A DNA stretch of 64,000 nt, from contig NZ_OZ035533.1 in the NCBI RefSeq assembly GCF_964033635.1, forward strand, positions 4,526,001 to 4,590,000, given 5' to 3'. A program made the translations under genes and the position numbers. Source of the stretch: Chitinophaga sp. MM2321 (lineage in GTDB: Bacteria; Bacteroidota; Bacteroidia; Chitinophagales; Chitinophagaceae). This document shows positions 37,258 to 47,092 of this stretch, piece after piece. The number at the start of each line of letters is the position of its first letter. The first letter of the stretch is position 1. Under the pieces are notes generated by a model. The model ran no database searches. It had not been told where the DNA came from and saw nothing but the letters and a program-made list of their open reading frames with translations.

Positions 37258-37430
37258 GATTAAGTGCGACAGTTATAATGCAATATACGCACCTTAGCAA
37301 TACCCATGCCGAATGAGTTACGGTGGCAAGCCGGCTAAATCTGCCTATCAGTCAGATCTTCTCAAATATCTACTTACAACTTACCTAATTTTCTATCTTT
37401 ATCAGATCATCCTGCTAAAAACCTCCTTGC

Positions 37431-39935
37431 ATGACCGGTAAACTTAATCTCCCAGAAAATATAAAAGGACTGAATGACGCTGAAGTAGCGGACTCCCGGC
37501 AGCAGTATGGCCGAAATGTTCCTCCTTTACCGGATGGCAATCCCCTCCTCGGGTTGCTGAAAGAGCTGCTGGCAGAACCGATGCTGTTACTACTGATAGC
37601 CGTTACCGTTATATACTTCATCATGGGGGAATGGGGAGAAGCCTACTTCATGCTGGCAGCCATTGTAGTGGTATCCGGCATCTCTGTTTACCAGGACAGC
37701 CGCAGCAGGAAAGCACTGGAGGCGCTGGAGAAAATGAATGAACCACTCAGTAAAGTAATCCGCAACGGTGTATTGCAGTCCGTTCCTACTGCTGATATCG
37801 TCACCGGCGATATGCTCCTGATCGAGGAAGGCAGCACCATCAATGCAGATGGCGTGATTATACACAGCAACGATTTTTCTGTGAATGAATCCACCCTTAC
37901 CGGTGAAGCCTATACGGTGTTTAAGCAGGCGGATAGTGAAGATAACCAGGTGTATAGCGGCACTGTGGTAGTGTCTGGCCTGGCTATCTGCCGGGTGGAA
38001 AAAACAGGCAGCCACACTAAAATAGGACAACTGGGCACCGCCATTCTCAACATCCGGGAAGAAGCCACCCCTCTACAACTACAGATCCGGAACTTCGTGA
38101 AATGGATGGCCTTCATAGGTATTGCCGTTTTCCTGGCCGTATGGCTGGTCAATTATATCCGCAGCGGCAGTATTATGGACAGCCTGTTGAAAGGACTCAC
38201 CCTGGCAATGTCTATCCTTCCGGAAGAAATCCCCGTAGCCTTCACCACCTTTATGGCGCTGGGTTCCAGGCGGCTCATGCAACTAGGTATCATCGTAAAA
38301 AAGATCCGGACCGTAGAAGCACTGGGTAGCGCAACGGTTATCTGTACCGATAAAACAGGCACCATCACAGAAAACAAGATGAGCCTGCAAGCCGTCTACA
38401 ACGCAGCAGATCATACTTTATACGAAACAGATAACTGGCCGCAGGAAGTGATTAACGTGGCGATGTGGGCAAGTGAACCCGTGCCGTTTGATCCGATGGA
38501 GAAAACCCTGCACAACCTGTACACAGCCATCACACAAGCGGACGAGCGCCCGCAGTACAGCATGATCCACGAATATCCACTGGAAGGCAAGCCGCCTATG
38601 ATGACCCATATCTTTGAAAATAAGGAAGGGCATCGTATCATTGCCGCCAAAGGTGCGCCGGAAGCCATTTTAGCAGTATGCGCACTGACCGGCGAAGCTG
38701 CAGCACAAATAAACGGACAAATAAAATCACTGGCAGAAAAAGGCTACCGGATATTGGGTGTTGCTTCCTCTTCCTTTACCGGCAACGATTTCCCGGCTGC
38801 GCAACAGGAATTACCATTTACCTTCATCGGGCTGGTTGCTTTTTACGATCCGCCCAAAGCCAATATCAACGAGGTGTTCCAACACTTTTACAACGCAGGT
38901 ATTGCTATAAAAATTATTACGGGAGATAACAGCACCACCACCAAAGCCATTGCCAGGCAGGCAGGACTACGGCAACCCGATCAGGCAACAGACGGCGCAG
39001 CACTGATGCAGCTGGATATGCCGGAGATGCAGCAACAACTGCGGGACGTAAATATTTTCACCCGTATGTTTCCCGAAGCAAAACTGGCCGCCATCAATGC
39101 ATTAAAGGCAGACAACGAAGTGGTAGCCATGACCGGCGATGGTGTAAATGACGGACCGGCATTGAAAGCAGCACATATAGGCATCGCCATGGGCAAAAAA
39201 GGTACGGAAATAGCCAAACAGGCCGCGGCGCTGATCCTCGTAAATGATGATCTCTCCGGTATGGTGGATGCCGTAGCCATGGGAAGACGAATCTATACCA
39301 ACATCAAAAAGGCGATACAATATATCATCTCTATTCACATTCCTATTATACTGACGGTGTCATTGCCTTTATTCCTGGGATGGGTTTACCCCGATATCTT
39401 CAGCCCCGTGCATGTTATCTTCCTGGAGCTGATCATGGGGCCTACCTGCTCCATCGTGTATGAAAATGAACCCATGGAAAAAAACGCGATGCTGGTACCA
39501 CCCCGCCCTATTACACAAACATTCCTCTCCTTCCGGGAAATGAATATCAGTATCCTCCAGGGATTGATGATCACCGCAGGCGTATTATCCGCCTATCAGT
39601 GGAGTGTAGCGCAGGGATATGCCGAAGTAAATACCCGCAGTATGGTATTTACTACGCTGATTATGGCAAACATATTGCTTACGCTGGTGAACCGTTCTTT
39701 CTATTATTCTTTCATCAGTAGTATGCGTAATAATAATAACAAATTACTGGTCGGTATTATCTGCATTACACTCTTCCTGTTGGCAGTAATGTTGTATGTA
39801 CCGCCGGTATCAGATTTCTTCAGTATTGCCCCGCTCAACGTCCGCGAACTATTGCTTTGTGCCGGAATTGGCGCGGTATCTGTGCTGTGGTTCGAAATCT
39901 GGAAATTGATTGCAGTCAGAAAAATATCAAAATAA
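37431..39935 (+). CDS. Cation-transporting P-type ATPase, Ca2+ type
   Basis: 834 residues. Phosphorylation site D307 in ICTDKTGTITENK, actuator motif LTGEA at about 157, hinge TGDGVNDGPALKAA, and PEEIP (264-268) in the fourth helix, which corresponds to the PEGLP/PE-type ion site of Ca2+ and related P2 pumps. The N-terminal cation-ATPase domain (LPENIKGLNDAEVADSRQQYG) is present and there are no CXXC metal domains, so it is not a heavy-metal P1B pump. At the short end for PMCA/SERCA-like bacterial pumps. Ca2+ is likely, with Mn2+ or other ions possible. The dehydrogenase gene follows 18 bases later. Confidence 0.93.
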   Translation: MTGKLNLPENIKGLNDAEVADSRQQYGRNVPPLPDGNPLLGLLKELLAEPMLLLLIAVTVIYFIMGEWGEAYFMLAAIVVVSGISVYQDSRSRKALEALEKMNEPLSKVIRNGVLQSVPTADIVTGDMLLIEEGSTINADGVIIHSNDFSVNESTLTGEAYTVFKQADSEDNQVYSGTVVVSGLAICRVEKTGSHTKIGQLGTAILNIREEATPLQLQIRNFVKWMAFIGIAVFLAVWLVNYIRSGSIMDSLLKGLTLAMSILPEEIPVAFTTFMALGSRRLMQLGIIVKKIRTVEALGSATVICTDKTGTITENKMSLQAVYNAADHTLYETDNWPQEVINVAMWASEPVPFDPMEKTLHNLYTAITQADERPQYSMIHEYPLEGKPPMMTHIFENKEGHRIIAAKGAPEAILAVCALTGEAAAQINGQIKSLAEKGYRILGVASSSFTGNDFPAAQQELPFTFIGLVAFYDPPKANINEVFQHFYNAGIAIKIITGDNSTTTKAIARQAGLRQPDQATDGAALMQLDMPEMQQQLRDVNIFTRMFPEAKLAAINALKADNEVVAMTGDGVNDGPALKAAHIGIAMGKKGTEIAKQAAALILVNDDLSGMVDAVAMGRRIYTNIKKAIQYIISIHIPIILTVSLPLFLGWVYPDIFSPVHVIFLELIMGPTCSIVYENEPMEKNAMLVPPRPITQTFLSFREMNISILQGLMITAGVLSAYQWSVAQGYAEVNTRSMVFTTLIMANILLTLVNRSFYYSFISSMRNNNNKLLVGIICITLFLLAVMLYVPPVSDFFSIAPLNVRELLLCAGIGAVSVLWFEIWKLIAVRKISK

Positions 39936-39953
39936 TAAAATATCAAAATTACT

Positions 39954-40919
39954 ATGCGGGTTTTTACAACACGGATAATACCGGAAAATGGCATGACATT
40001 ACTGCAACGTGCAGGCGTAAGCGTTACCCAATGGACAGAAAAGCGTAACCTTACACAGGAAGAGCTGGTGGCGCATTGCCAGCAATACGACGCCTTGCTG
40101 CTGGCAAGTGATAATAAAATAGACCGCCCCTTCCTGGAGCAATGCCGCCACCTGAAAGTGGTGAGTTTATTATCTGTAGGATACGACAAGGTAGATGTTG
40201 CTGCTGCCAACGAACTGGGCGTACCCATCACCAACACACCGGGTGTAGTGAGCGCGGCTACTGCTGATACTGCATTCCTGCTGATGCTGTCTGTTTCCCG
40301 CAAAGCTTTTTATCAACATAAAAGAATTATAAAAGGAGACTGGGGCTTTACAGAACCCACTGCCAACCTCGGTATGGAAGTACAAGGGAAAACCCTTGGT
40401 ATCTGGGGACTGGGCAACATCGGTTATGTAATGGCGCAAAGGTGTATCAGCGCCTTCAATATGAAAGTGATTTATTGTAACCGGGGCCGCAATGAAGCAG
40501 CAGAAAAAGAACTGGGCGCCATACGGGTATCTTTTGAAGAGCTGCTGGCGCAAAGTGATGTACTTTCTGTACATACTGCATTAACCGTTGAAACAACCGG
40601 CAAATTTGATCATGCCGCCTTCGGAAAAATGAAGCCGTCGGCTATCTTTATCAACACAGCCAGAGGAGGTATTCACAAAGAAAAAGACCTTATAGCCGCA
40701 TTAGAGGCGGGCACTATCTGGGGCGCCGGACTGGACGTTACTAACCCCGAACCAATGGCTCCCGGCAATCCATTGCTGGAAATGCCCACGGTAGCCGTAT
40801 TACCGCATATTGGCTCGGCTACTATAGAAACGAGAAATGCCATGTCAGTGATAGCAGCAAAGAATATTGTTGCCGCTATGAATGACATGGCATTACCGAA
40901 TCAGGTTACTTCTTTATAG
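39954..40919 (+). CDS. D-isomer-specific 2-hydroxyacid dehydrogenase (glyoxylate/hydroxypyruvate reductase-like)
   Basis: 321 residues. Rossmann NAD(P) motif GLGNIG at 152-157; catalytic R237 (NTARGG), E266 (NPEPM) and H285 (LPHIGSAT) are all present in the expected order. PGVVSAATADTAFLLML is the GyaR/GhrB-type signature at 97-111. It reduces a 2-keto acid such as glyoxylate or hydroxypyruvate, and the exact substrate is open. It probably shares a transcript with the P-type ATPase, for which I see no metabolic link. Confidence 0.92.
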   Translation: MRVFTTRIIPENGMTLLQRAGVSVTQWTEKRNLTQEELVAHCQQYDALLLASDNKIDRPFLEQCRHLKVVSLLSVGYDKVDVAAANELGVPITNTPGVVSAATADTAFLLMLSVSRKAFYQHKRIIKGDWGFTEPTANLGMEVQGKTLGIWGLGNIGYVMAQRCISAFNMKVIYCNRGRNEAAEKELGAIRVSFEELLAQSDVLSVHTALTVETTGKFDHAAFGKMKPSAIFINTARGGIHKEKDLIAALEAGTIWGAGLDVTNPEPMAPGNPLLEMPTVAVLPHIGSATIETRNAMSVIAAKNIVAAMNDMALPNQVTSL

Positions 40920-40930
40920 TAGCCTGATAA

Positions 40931-43900
40931 TTATTTTGCTTTCTTTAAGGAAGATAAATATGTTATCAGATCCACCAGTTCCTGTTGCTGCATTGCTGTA
41001 GCCAGCCCTGTTGGCATCAGCGAATGTTCATATGGTTTGCGGGATACGATGGTGTTCTTTTTCAACTTTGCGCCGGCACCACCGGCCATCTTTACTTCCA
41101 CTTCGTCTTTGGTTTCCCCGGCGATGTAGCCAAGCAGCTGCGAGCCGTCTTTCAGGTTAAACAGGTATCCTTCAAAGCCAAAGCTGATACCGGCATCAGG
41201 ATGGATGACAGCATCATACAACGCGCCCGGTGTGAGTTTGCCACCTATTTCAGATAAGGCAGGTCCGAAATTCACTCCCTCATTACCTGCCACATGGCAG
41301 GTGGCGCAATAGCTCATAAATACTTTCTTACCGTTGCCGGCTTCTCCTTTCATGGCCACCAGTTTGTCGATGGAAGGCAGGTCTTTGTTCACAGCCGCCG
41401 GCTCGTAATATGCGATGGCCTTCGTTTTCACATCCTGACGCCAGGAATGCATCACGATGCTTTTAGCGACTGTATCCAGGTCTGCCGGCAGTTTTTTATG
41501 CTCAATCATGTCCCAAAGAGCGCCATAGCCATCCCAGCTGCCGCCCATTTTACGGGTAGCGGCCATGCGTAACGGTAAGGAATATACGTTGTTCTGAATA
41601 GTAGCGATCAACACCTGGCGGCCTGCCTGATCCTGCGCACGGCCAACGGCATTCAGCAATGTAAAAGCCGTTGCAGTATCCTTCTTCATCTCGCTTTCCA
41701 CCATCGCGCGGCCACCGAAGCCCAGCAATGTTTTCATGGCATAGCCTTTCAGCTCATCATTGGTGCCTTGCAATACCATTTGCAGCAGCACTTTATTCTG
41801 ATCGTTGAGTTTGTATTTAAGCGCCAGGTCTACAAATTCCATGCTTCCTTTCATGGTGTCCAGGCTGCTGTGCAGCAGGGATTTCATGCCGGGAGTCTGG
41901 GGCAATGACACCGGGTCCAGTTCTATAAAGGTGAGTGCATTGATCATTTTCTGCGCCGGATGCTGACCGTTTAATAAGCCCAGTAACACAGGCGTGCTTT
42001 GTGATTTCGGGAAGAAGTCGAATGCACGGAAGTAACGCAGGTTATGCAGCGGATCATTTTTCGGTTCCAGGATCAGCTGTGCCAGCAGTGGCAATGCGGC
42101 AGCAGCCCTGGAGCGCCATACAATATCGCGGCCGGCCGGGGTGTTCCAGTTGTTACCGTTTAGTTGCATCCAGGCATCGAAGCAGGCGTCCCAGTTGCCA
42201 TCGGCGGCAATGCCCAGGGCTTCGAGGTACCAGCGATCTTTGCCATCATATTGATTGGCCAGTGCTGCCCAGTTAGTGGCCATATCTGCCGCTTTGCTAT
42301 GACGCATGCCTATCAGCGCCTGCCGCCGCACCTGTGGCGAAGGATCTGCTGAAAACTGGCCGCCATAGGCCAGCTTCAATTCGTTGGCCGCACGGATACC
42401 GGTGATCCTGATATCTTCGTCCTTGTCTTTCATCGCCTGCTCTACGTAGGTAGCACCGTTAGGTAAGGCGCTGAGCAGCCACAAAGCACGGGCGCGATAG
42501 CGCGGGTTTTTATCGGCATACATTTCCTGCAATTGCTTTTCTGCCGCTGCTCCCAGCTGATGCAGTTTCGTCCAGGCAAGGTAACGGGTGCTGAGGTTCG
42601 GATTTTTTAACGCTGCAATAGCATCTTCCGTCGTATTCAATGCCGGCGCTTTAATTTTATAGGTACTCCCGGTGGGGGCTATACGAAAAACACGGCCACG
42701 GTTCAGGTCACCTACCTGGTGACCACCAACGCCGGGGTCGTACCAGTCGGCCACAAACAGGGAGCCATCCGGCGCCACACATACATCTGAAGGCCGGAAC
42801 CACTGGTCCTGATCACCTTCCAGGATATTTTCAATTGTAGCCGTATAGCCGGCACCGTGCTTTTTTACCGGGTAAGATCTTACTACATTATGTCCCGGTT
42901 CACTGTGGATCATCTGATTCCGGAATATCTCCGGCAGCAGATCGCCTTCATATACCACCATGCCGGTAGGAGAACCCGATCCTGTTTGCAACAGGTTGGG
43001 TACCACTCCCGGATCGTTGAGATGCCAGTGCCGGTAAGGAATAGAGTCTTCCATGTTCATACGCCGCGATGGCCAGCCGGCGCCGGTCATCTCATCAGTA
43101 TAGCCATAGTTACCATGTTCCAGGATATAGTTAATACGCACACCACGATTGCCATCATCATCATTATCACTCTGCCACATACTGCCAAAGGCATCTACCG
43201 CCACTTCATAGTTATTACGGAAATTATGTCCCATCACTTCCAGCTCACTGCCATCCATATTACAACGGAAGATCATGCCCTGCCGGTAAGGCTTGCCTTT
43301 GTTGGCAATCACATTCCCGTCCACATCTTTGATCACCTTTCCATTCTTATCGAGAATGCTGTCGCCTGCATTACCAAAGTTAAAGTAGAGCTTACCATCA
43401 GGGCCAAACGTAAATGCGTGGATGGCGTGATCATGCTGTTCACCACCAATACCGCGGAACAACAGCTCTTTCTTATCTGCCTTATCATCTCCATCGGTAT
43501 CTGTAAAAATAAATACATTAGGGCTACATGATACGATTACCTTATTTCCCAGTACACAAATGCCCAGTGCTGCGTTGATCGTAGTATCCTGGTAAAAAAC
43601 TTTGGCTGTATCTGCTTTGCCGTCACCGTCCAGGTCCTCCAGGATCATGATCCGGTCGCCCTCCTTTTTATAAGGATGGCTTGGATTGATCTGGTTGCGG
43701 TAATTATAGGCTTCTGTGATCCACACCCTTCCTTTCTCATCTATATCCATGTTGGTGGGATTGGTGATAGTAGGCTCGCTGGCAAACAGGGAAGTGGTCA
43801 GGCCCTCCCTTGTTTTCAGTCCTTTCACAGCATTCTCCGGCATACGCAACTCCGCCTCTGTGAGCGGTTGAGGCTTTTCGGCGGGCTTCGTAGGCGACTG

Positions 43901-43954
43901 GCATGCACTGATTATCAAAGGCAAAAGCGCCCAAATAAAAGGGAAGTGTTTCAT
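40931..43954 (-). CDS. Large lipoprotein: PVC-type dehydrogenase-like beta-propeller, HEAT repeats and cytochrome c domain
   Basis: 1007 residues. Lipoprotein signal WALLPLIISACQSPTKPAEK. Residues about 40-430 resemble the membrane-bound dehydrogenase domain seen first in Planctomycetes (LTTSLFASEPTITNPTNMDI, DGDGKADTAKVF, DHAIHAFTFGPDGKLYF), with calcium-like DxDGDGxAD loops. About 450-860 is helical HEAT-like repeat. The C-terminal part is a single c-type heme domain, CATCH at 883-887 with a likely distal Met at 980 (HSLMPTG). It probably oxidises a sugar or alcohol in the periplasm and passes electrons on. Monocistronic. Confidence 0.87.
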   Translation of the reverse strand: MKHFPFIWALLPLIISACQSPTKPAEKPQPLTEAELRMPENAVKGLKTREGLTTSLFASEPTITNPTNMDIDEKGRVWITEAYNYRNQINPSHPYKKEGDRIMILEDLDGDGKADTAKVFYQDTTINAALGICVLGNKVIVSCSPNVFIFTDTDGDDKADKKELLFRGIGGEQHDHAIHAFTFGPDGKLYFNFGNAGDSILDKNGKVIKDVDGNVIANKGKPYRQGMIFRCNMDGSELEVMGHNFRNNYEVAVDAFGSMWQSDNDDDGNRGVRINYILEHGNYGYTDEMTGAGWPSRRMNMEDSIPYRHWHLNDPGVVPNLLQTGSGSPTGMVVYEGDLLPEIFRNQMIHSEPGHNVVRSYPVKKHGAGYTATIENILEGDQDQWFRPSDVCVAPDGSLFVADWYDPGVGGHQVGDLNRGRVFRIAPTGSTYKIKAPALNTTEDAIAALKNPNLSTRYLAWTKLHQLGAAAEKQLQEMYADKNPRYRARALWLLSALPNGATYVEQAMKDKDEDIRITGIRAANELKLAYGGQFSADPSPQVRRQALIGMRHSKAADMATNWAALANQYDGKDRWYLEALGIAADGNWDACFDAWMQLNGNNWNTPAGRDIVWRSRAAAALPLLAQLILEPKNDPLHNLRYFRAFDFFPKSQSTPVLLGLLNGQHPAQKMINALTFIELDPVSLPQTPGMKSLLHSSLDTMKGSMEFVDLALKYKLNDQNKVLLQMVLQGTNDELKGYAMKTLLGFGGRAMVESEMKKDTATAFTLLNAVGRAQDQAGRQVLIATIQNNVYSLPLRMAATRKMGGSWDGYGALWDMIEHKKLPADLDTVAKSIVMHSWRQDVKTKAIAYYEPAAVNKDLPSIDKLVAMKGEAGNGKKVFMSYCATCHVAGNEGVNFGPALSEIGGKLTPGALYDAVIHPDAGISFGFEGYLFNLKDGSQLLGYIAGETKDEVEVKMAGGAGAKLKKNTIVSRKPYEHSLMPTGLATAMQQQELVDLITYLSSLKKAK

Positions 43955-44257
43955 ACGTGGAATTAATAATTGTTAGTTTAACACGTATAAAAATAGAAAA
44001 AAATACCACAAATTAAAATCTCTCTGAAAGAAACAGCCATCCGGGGTATCTCCTTATTTCCTTTCAACGGAACGTTTAGTAAATCACATAATAGAAGAAT
44101 AACAGGCATTTTTCCCGTTGCGTTCCACAAATTCACCACCTGGTTGTGTATTTATTTTCGCAGCTTTCCCCTATTTCGTTGTAAATGAATACCTCCTGAC
44201 ATGGCTTAGTCTTTGCGCCTCCTTCTATAGACACATCACTAAACTAAATCTTATTTT
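43955..44257. other. Intergenic region between divergent genes, 303 bases
   Basis: Should hold promoters for the leftward cytochrome lipoprotein gene and the rightward small acidic gene. I found only an imperfect -7 box for the latter (TATTTTCG near 44151-44158). No hairpin of note, RNA gene or repeat was seen. Confidence 0.5.
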
Positions 44258-44467
44258 ATGGAAAAACGTAATCAGGCAACCCAACCCGATCCTAAAGGAC
44301 GCCCTACTACCAGCAAGCGGGAAGAAACCGGCGAATTCCAGCAGACAGAAAGCGACAACACCTTCCAGGGGACAGAAAATATAGATGAGGAAGACCAGGA
44401 AGAACTGGAATATGATGAAGAGCTAGATGAAAATTCCGAAGCAGAAGAAGACGAAGACAACCCGTGA
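44258..44467 (+). CDS. Small, very acidic disordered protein, 69 aa
   Basis: MEKRNQATQPDPKGRP is basic and polar; the second half is almost only E, D, S and Y (NIDEEDQEELEYDEELDENS...). There is no signal peptide or fold that I recognise. Low complexity makes it disordered. Short acidic proteins of this sort recur in Bacteroidota genomes, without known function. Its stop codon touches the long palindrome that follows (44467-44602). Confidence 0.65.
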   Translation: MEKRNQATQPDPKGRPTTSKREETGEFQQTESDNTFQGTENIDEEDQEELEYDEELDENSEAEEDEDNP

Positions 44468-44602
44468 AAGGATTTACGAATTTACGAATTTTTTGATTTA
44501 TGAATTTTGGGATTTAACATGCAAGAGATTTAAGCATATACTTTGGTCTTCGCTGCATGTTAAATCCCAAAATTCATAAATCAAAAAATTCGTAAATCCT
44601 TT
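44467..44602. repeat. Long palindrome 1 between convergent genes
   Basis: Left arm 44467-44522 and right arm 44555-44602 are exact reverse complements except for an 8-base direct duplication (TTTACGAA) present only in the left arm. The loop is 32 bases. It fills the whole space between the stop of the acidic gene and the stop of the GH30 gene, so it would work as a terminator for both. It is related in sequence to the palindrome at 50772-50895. Confidence 0.9.
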
Positions 44603-44603
44603 T

Positions 44604-46052
44604 CTACCAAACATACGTTCCTACTGCACCGCTATTCAGAGAGGTGCCTACCAGTTTACCATCCACCCTGATTTGAAACTGTTGCGGCTGATTATTATTA
44701 TTCACCACAATCAACACCTTTTTGCCGGCGGGCGTTTTAAAGGCTACATTATCCAGCTGGTTGGTGATATTGGAAGCAATCCTTACAGAACCGTCAGGAA
44801 CAAATTTAGATGCATGTCCTATGACGTAGTAAGAGGAATTGCGGGTGATGGTGGTACCATCTATAGTAACACCTCCCAGGCATTGTGTGCAGCCACCTTT
44901 ATCGGTATGCGGGTTCCATTGGGCATCAGCAGCCAGGTTCCATTGCAATACGTTGCGGCTCCAGTTGCGGGTAGCGCCGATGGTCAGGTTAGTGGTATTA
45001 TTCTTCAGCTCATTTGAAAAGCTACCTTTTCCATCAGACCATTGTTCTGTGAAGTAAACATTTTTATCAGGAAACATATCATGTACGGTAGTCAGTGCAG
45101 TGATCGCGCCGCCATACAGATGAAAGGCCGACCCGTCTACAAATGCATAAGCAGCAGGGTCCTGCAAAATGGAAATCGGGTATTCGGGCTTGTCACAGTT
45201 ATGATCATACAGGATAATCTTTGTGGAGATACCGGCTGCTTTGAAAGCTGGTCCCAGGTTATTTTTCACGAAGCTACCCTGGTCAGGCGCCAGCATCAGC
45301 ATACTGGGATTATTGCCGGGGTGCAGGGGTTCATTCTGTGGCGTGATGGCATCTATCGTAATCCCCTCCGCTTTCATCGCCTGTATATATTTCACGAAAT
45401 AATTGGCATAGGTCTGAAAATAAGAGGGCTTTAAACTACCACCGATAAAGGATTCATTGTCTTTCATCCAGGCGGGGGCGGTCCACGGAGAGCCTAATAT
45501 TTTAATTGCCGGATTCAATACCAGGATCTTTTTCAACACCGGTATCAGGTCTTCTTTTTCTTTATCAATACTGAAAGATTTCAGGTCCGGATCTGTTTGT
45601 CCGGTCGGCATATCATCATATGTGAATACGGAGGCGCTCAGATCAGATGCGCCGATGCTAAGGCGCAGGTAGTTGATGCCGATACCATTATCAGCTGTTA
45701 AAAACAATTCTTTCAACAACGCATCCTGTGCTGCTGCGGGTAGTTTATTGATCAGTGTTGCACTGCCACCGGTGAGTGTAAACCCGAAGCCGTCGATGGT
45801 TTGAAAAGTTTTGGTAGCATCCACATCAATGGTAGGAGAACCATTATCGTTGTTTGTAAACAGGAGGCTGACATTCTGTTTTTGCAGCGCCGCTGATTTA
45901 TCAGGTGTTGTTAACCAAAAGCTCACATCTGTTTTTGCAACGGTTGTATCAGGTGTAACGGGCGTCTGCTGGTCAGGCGCTTTGTTTCCATTGCAACTAA
46001 CTACGTTTGCGGAGCCTAATAGGAGGGCTGCGATATATAAGAGTTGTTTCAT
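44604..46052 (-). CDS. GH30-family glucosidase (glucosylceramidase-like), lipoprotein
   Basis: 482 residues. Lipoprotein-type signal ALLLGSANVVSCNGNK (Cys 20). A (beta/alpha)8 barrel with FGFTLTGGSATLIN near 89-102, acid/base E241 in ITPQNEPLHPGN and nucleophile E336 in VYFTEQWSDGKG, then the GH30 beta side domain ending LNSGAVGTYVW. Subfamily marks point to the glucosylceramidase/beta-1,6-glucanase branch; the true linkage cannot be set from sequence. A promoter-like TAACTTTG lies at 46112-46105. It is the only glycoside hydrolase in the window and is not inside any SusCD unit. Confidence 0.93.
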   Translation of the reverse strand: MKQLLYIAALLLGSANVVSCNGNKAPDQQTPVTPDTTVAKTDVSFWLTTPDKSAALQKQNVSLLFTNNDNGSPTIDVDATKTFQTIDGFGFTLTGGSATLINKLPAAAQDALLKELFLTADNGIGINYLRLSIGASDLSASVFTYDDMPTGQTDPDLKSFSIDKEKEDLIPVLKKILVLNPAIKILGSPWTAPAWMKDNESFIGGSLKPSYFQTYANYFVKYIQAMKAEGITIDAITPQNEPLHPGNNPSMLMLAPDQGSFVKNNLGPAFKAAGISTKIILYDHNCDKPEYPISILQDPAAYAFVDGSAFHLYGGAITALTTVHDMFPDKNVYFTEQWSDGKGSFSNELKNNTTNLTIGATRNWSRNVLQWNLAADAQWNPHTDKGGCTQCLGGVTIDGTTITRNSSYYVIGHASKFVPDGSVRIASNITNQLDNVAFKTPAGKKVLIVVNNNNQPQQFQIRVDGKLVGTSLNSGAVGTYVW

Positions 46053-46104
46053 GATACATGTTTTTAAGAAAAATCAGCTCAATGATGGTGTCCTGTTCCT
46101 TCTC

Positions 46105-46112
46105 CAAAGTTA
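46105..46112 (-). promoter_or_regulatory. -7 promoter element for the GH30 gene
   Basis: Minus-strand TAACTTTG matches TAnnTTTG exactly and lies about 53 bases ahead of the GH30 ATG, within the 65-base gap behind the YheT-like gene. The best TTG is 26 bases further upstream, slightly beyond the usual distance, so confidence is moderate. Confidence 0.45.
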
Positions 46113-46117
46113 AGCCA

Positions 46118-47080
46118 TTATACTGTCTGAATAAACCCCAACGCCCGTTGTTCCGACCAGTAATAATCTTCTCCAAATCTTACAAAACCCACATGACCAC
46201 CATAATGCGGTGTTTCCAGGTAGAAGTATTCGCTGCCACTGGCGATTTCATATGGAAAACAACCAGCACCCAGGAACGGATCATCTTTGGCATTGATCAG
46301 TAAGGTAGGGATATTTACCTGGTGCAGGTATTTCCGGGAGCTGCATTGCTCCCAGTATTCCAGGGCATCCTTGAAACCATGCATGGGCGCGGTGTACCTG
46401 TCATCAAACTGCCGGAAGCTTTTTATCTTATCATAATCATCCAGGTTCACATCCTCGGGAAATTGTGCTTTCTTCAGTACCAGTTTATGTCCCAGGCTGC
46501 GCACAAAACGTTGCATATAAATGATATTGTGCTTTTTTTCCAGCTCCGCTGAACTGCTCTTCAGATCACAAGGCACAGAGATAGCTACTGCCGACTTAAT
46601 CATCTCATTAATATCTCTCCCCCTTTCCCCTATATATTTCAACGTAACATTTCCCCCCAGCGAAAAGCCTACCAGGTGTATTGCTTTATATTTTTTTTGT
46701 GAGATAAGATAATTCACGACCGTATCCAGGTCGCCGGTTTCACCACTATGATAAAAGCGGAGGTTTTTATTGGATTCTCCACTGCAACCACGGAAATTCA
46801 TCGATACCGTATCAAACCCTGCTTCATTAAAAATACGCACCATACCCAGCACATATTTCCGGGTAGAATTCCCTTCCAGTCCGTGCAGGATCACTACAAT
46901 ACGGTCACTGCCTGTTTCACTGAAATCAAGATCCAGGAAGTCCTCATCCGGTGTGGTAATGCGCGTTCGCTGATAATCTACCGGCTTTATACTACGGAAT
47001 AAAGAAGGATAGATCGTGAGCATATGACGATTCTGCAATAGAAAAGGCGCTTGATAGTCTGAATGGTTTAATACCGGCAT
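46118..47080 (-). CDS. YheT-family alpha/beta hydrolase
   Basis: 320 residues. MNFRGCSGESN and the long N-terminal strand region are typical of the YheT/ABHD1-3 family. Catalytic triad: nucleophile S140 (VGFSLGGN), an Asp at 266-267 (INAKDDPFLG) and H296 (HYGGHVGFV). The oxyanion motif is HGLEGNS. Probably an esterase or lipase on a lipid-like substrate, cytoplasmic. It starts 12 bases after the signal peptidase gene, so both are in one transcript. Confidence 0.92.
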   Translation of the reverse strand: MPVLNHSDYQAPFLLQNRHMLTIYPSLFRSIKPVDYQRTRITTPDEDFLDLDFSETGSDRIVVILHGLEGNSTRKYVLGMVRIFNEAGFDTVSMNFRGCSGESNKNLRFYHSGETGDLDTVVNYLISQKKYKAIHLVGFSLGGNVTLKYIGERGRDINEMIKSAVAISVPCDLKSSSAELEKKHNIIYMQRFVRSLGHKLVLKKAQFPEDVNLDDYDKIKSFRQFDDRYTAPMHGFKDALEYWEQCSSRKYLHQVNIPTLLINAKDDPFLGAGCFPYEIASGSEYFYLETPHYGGHVGFVRFGEDYYWSEQRALGFIQTV

Positions 47081-47092
47081 AATGAGGCGAAA

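Noticed and set aside
44604..46052. GH30 gene as a missing enzyme of one of the SusCD systems
   Set aside because: It is more than 4 kb from the nearest SusD, is in a different transcript, and has its own promoter-like element; functional linkage cannot be supported from position.
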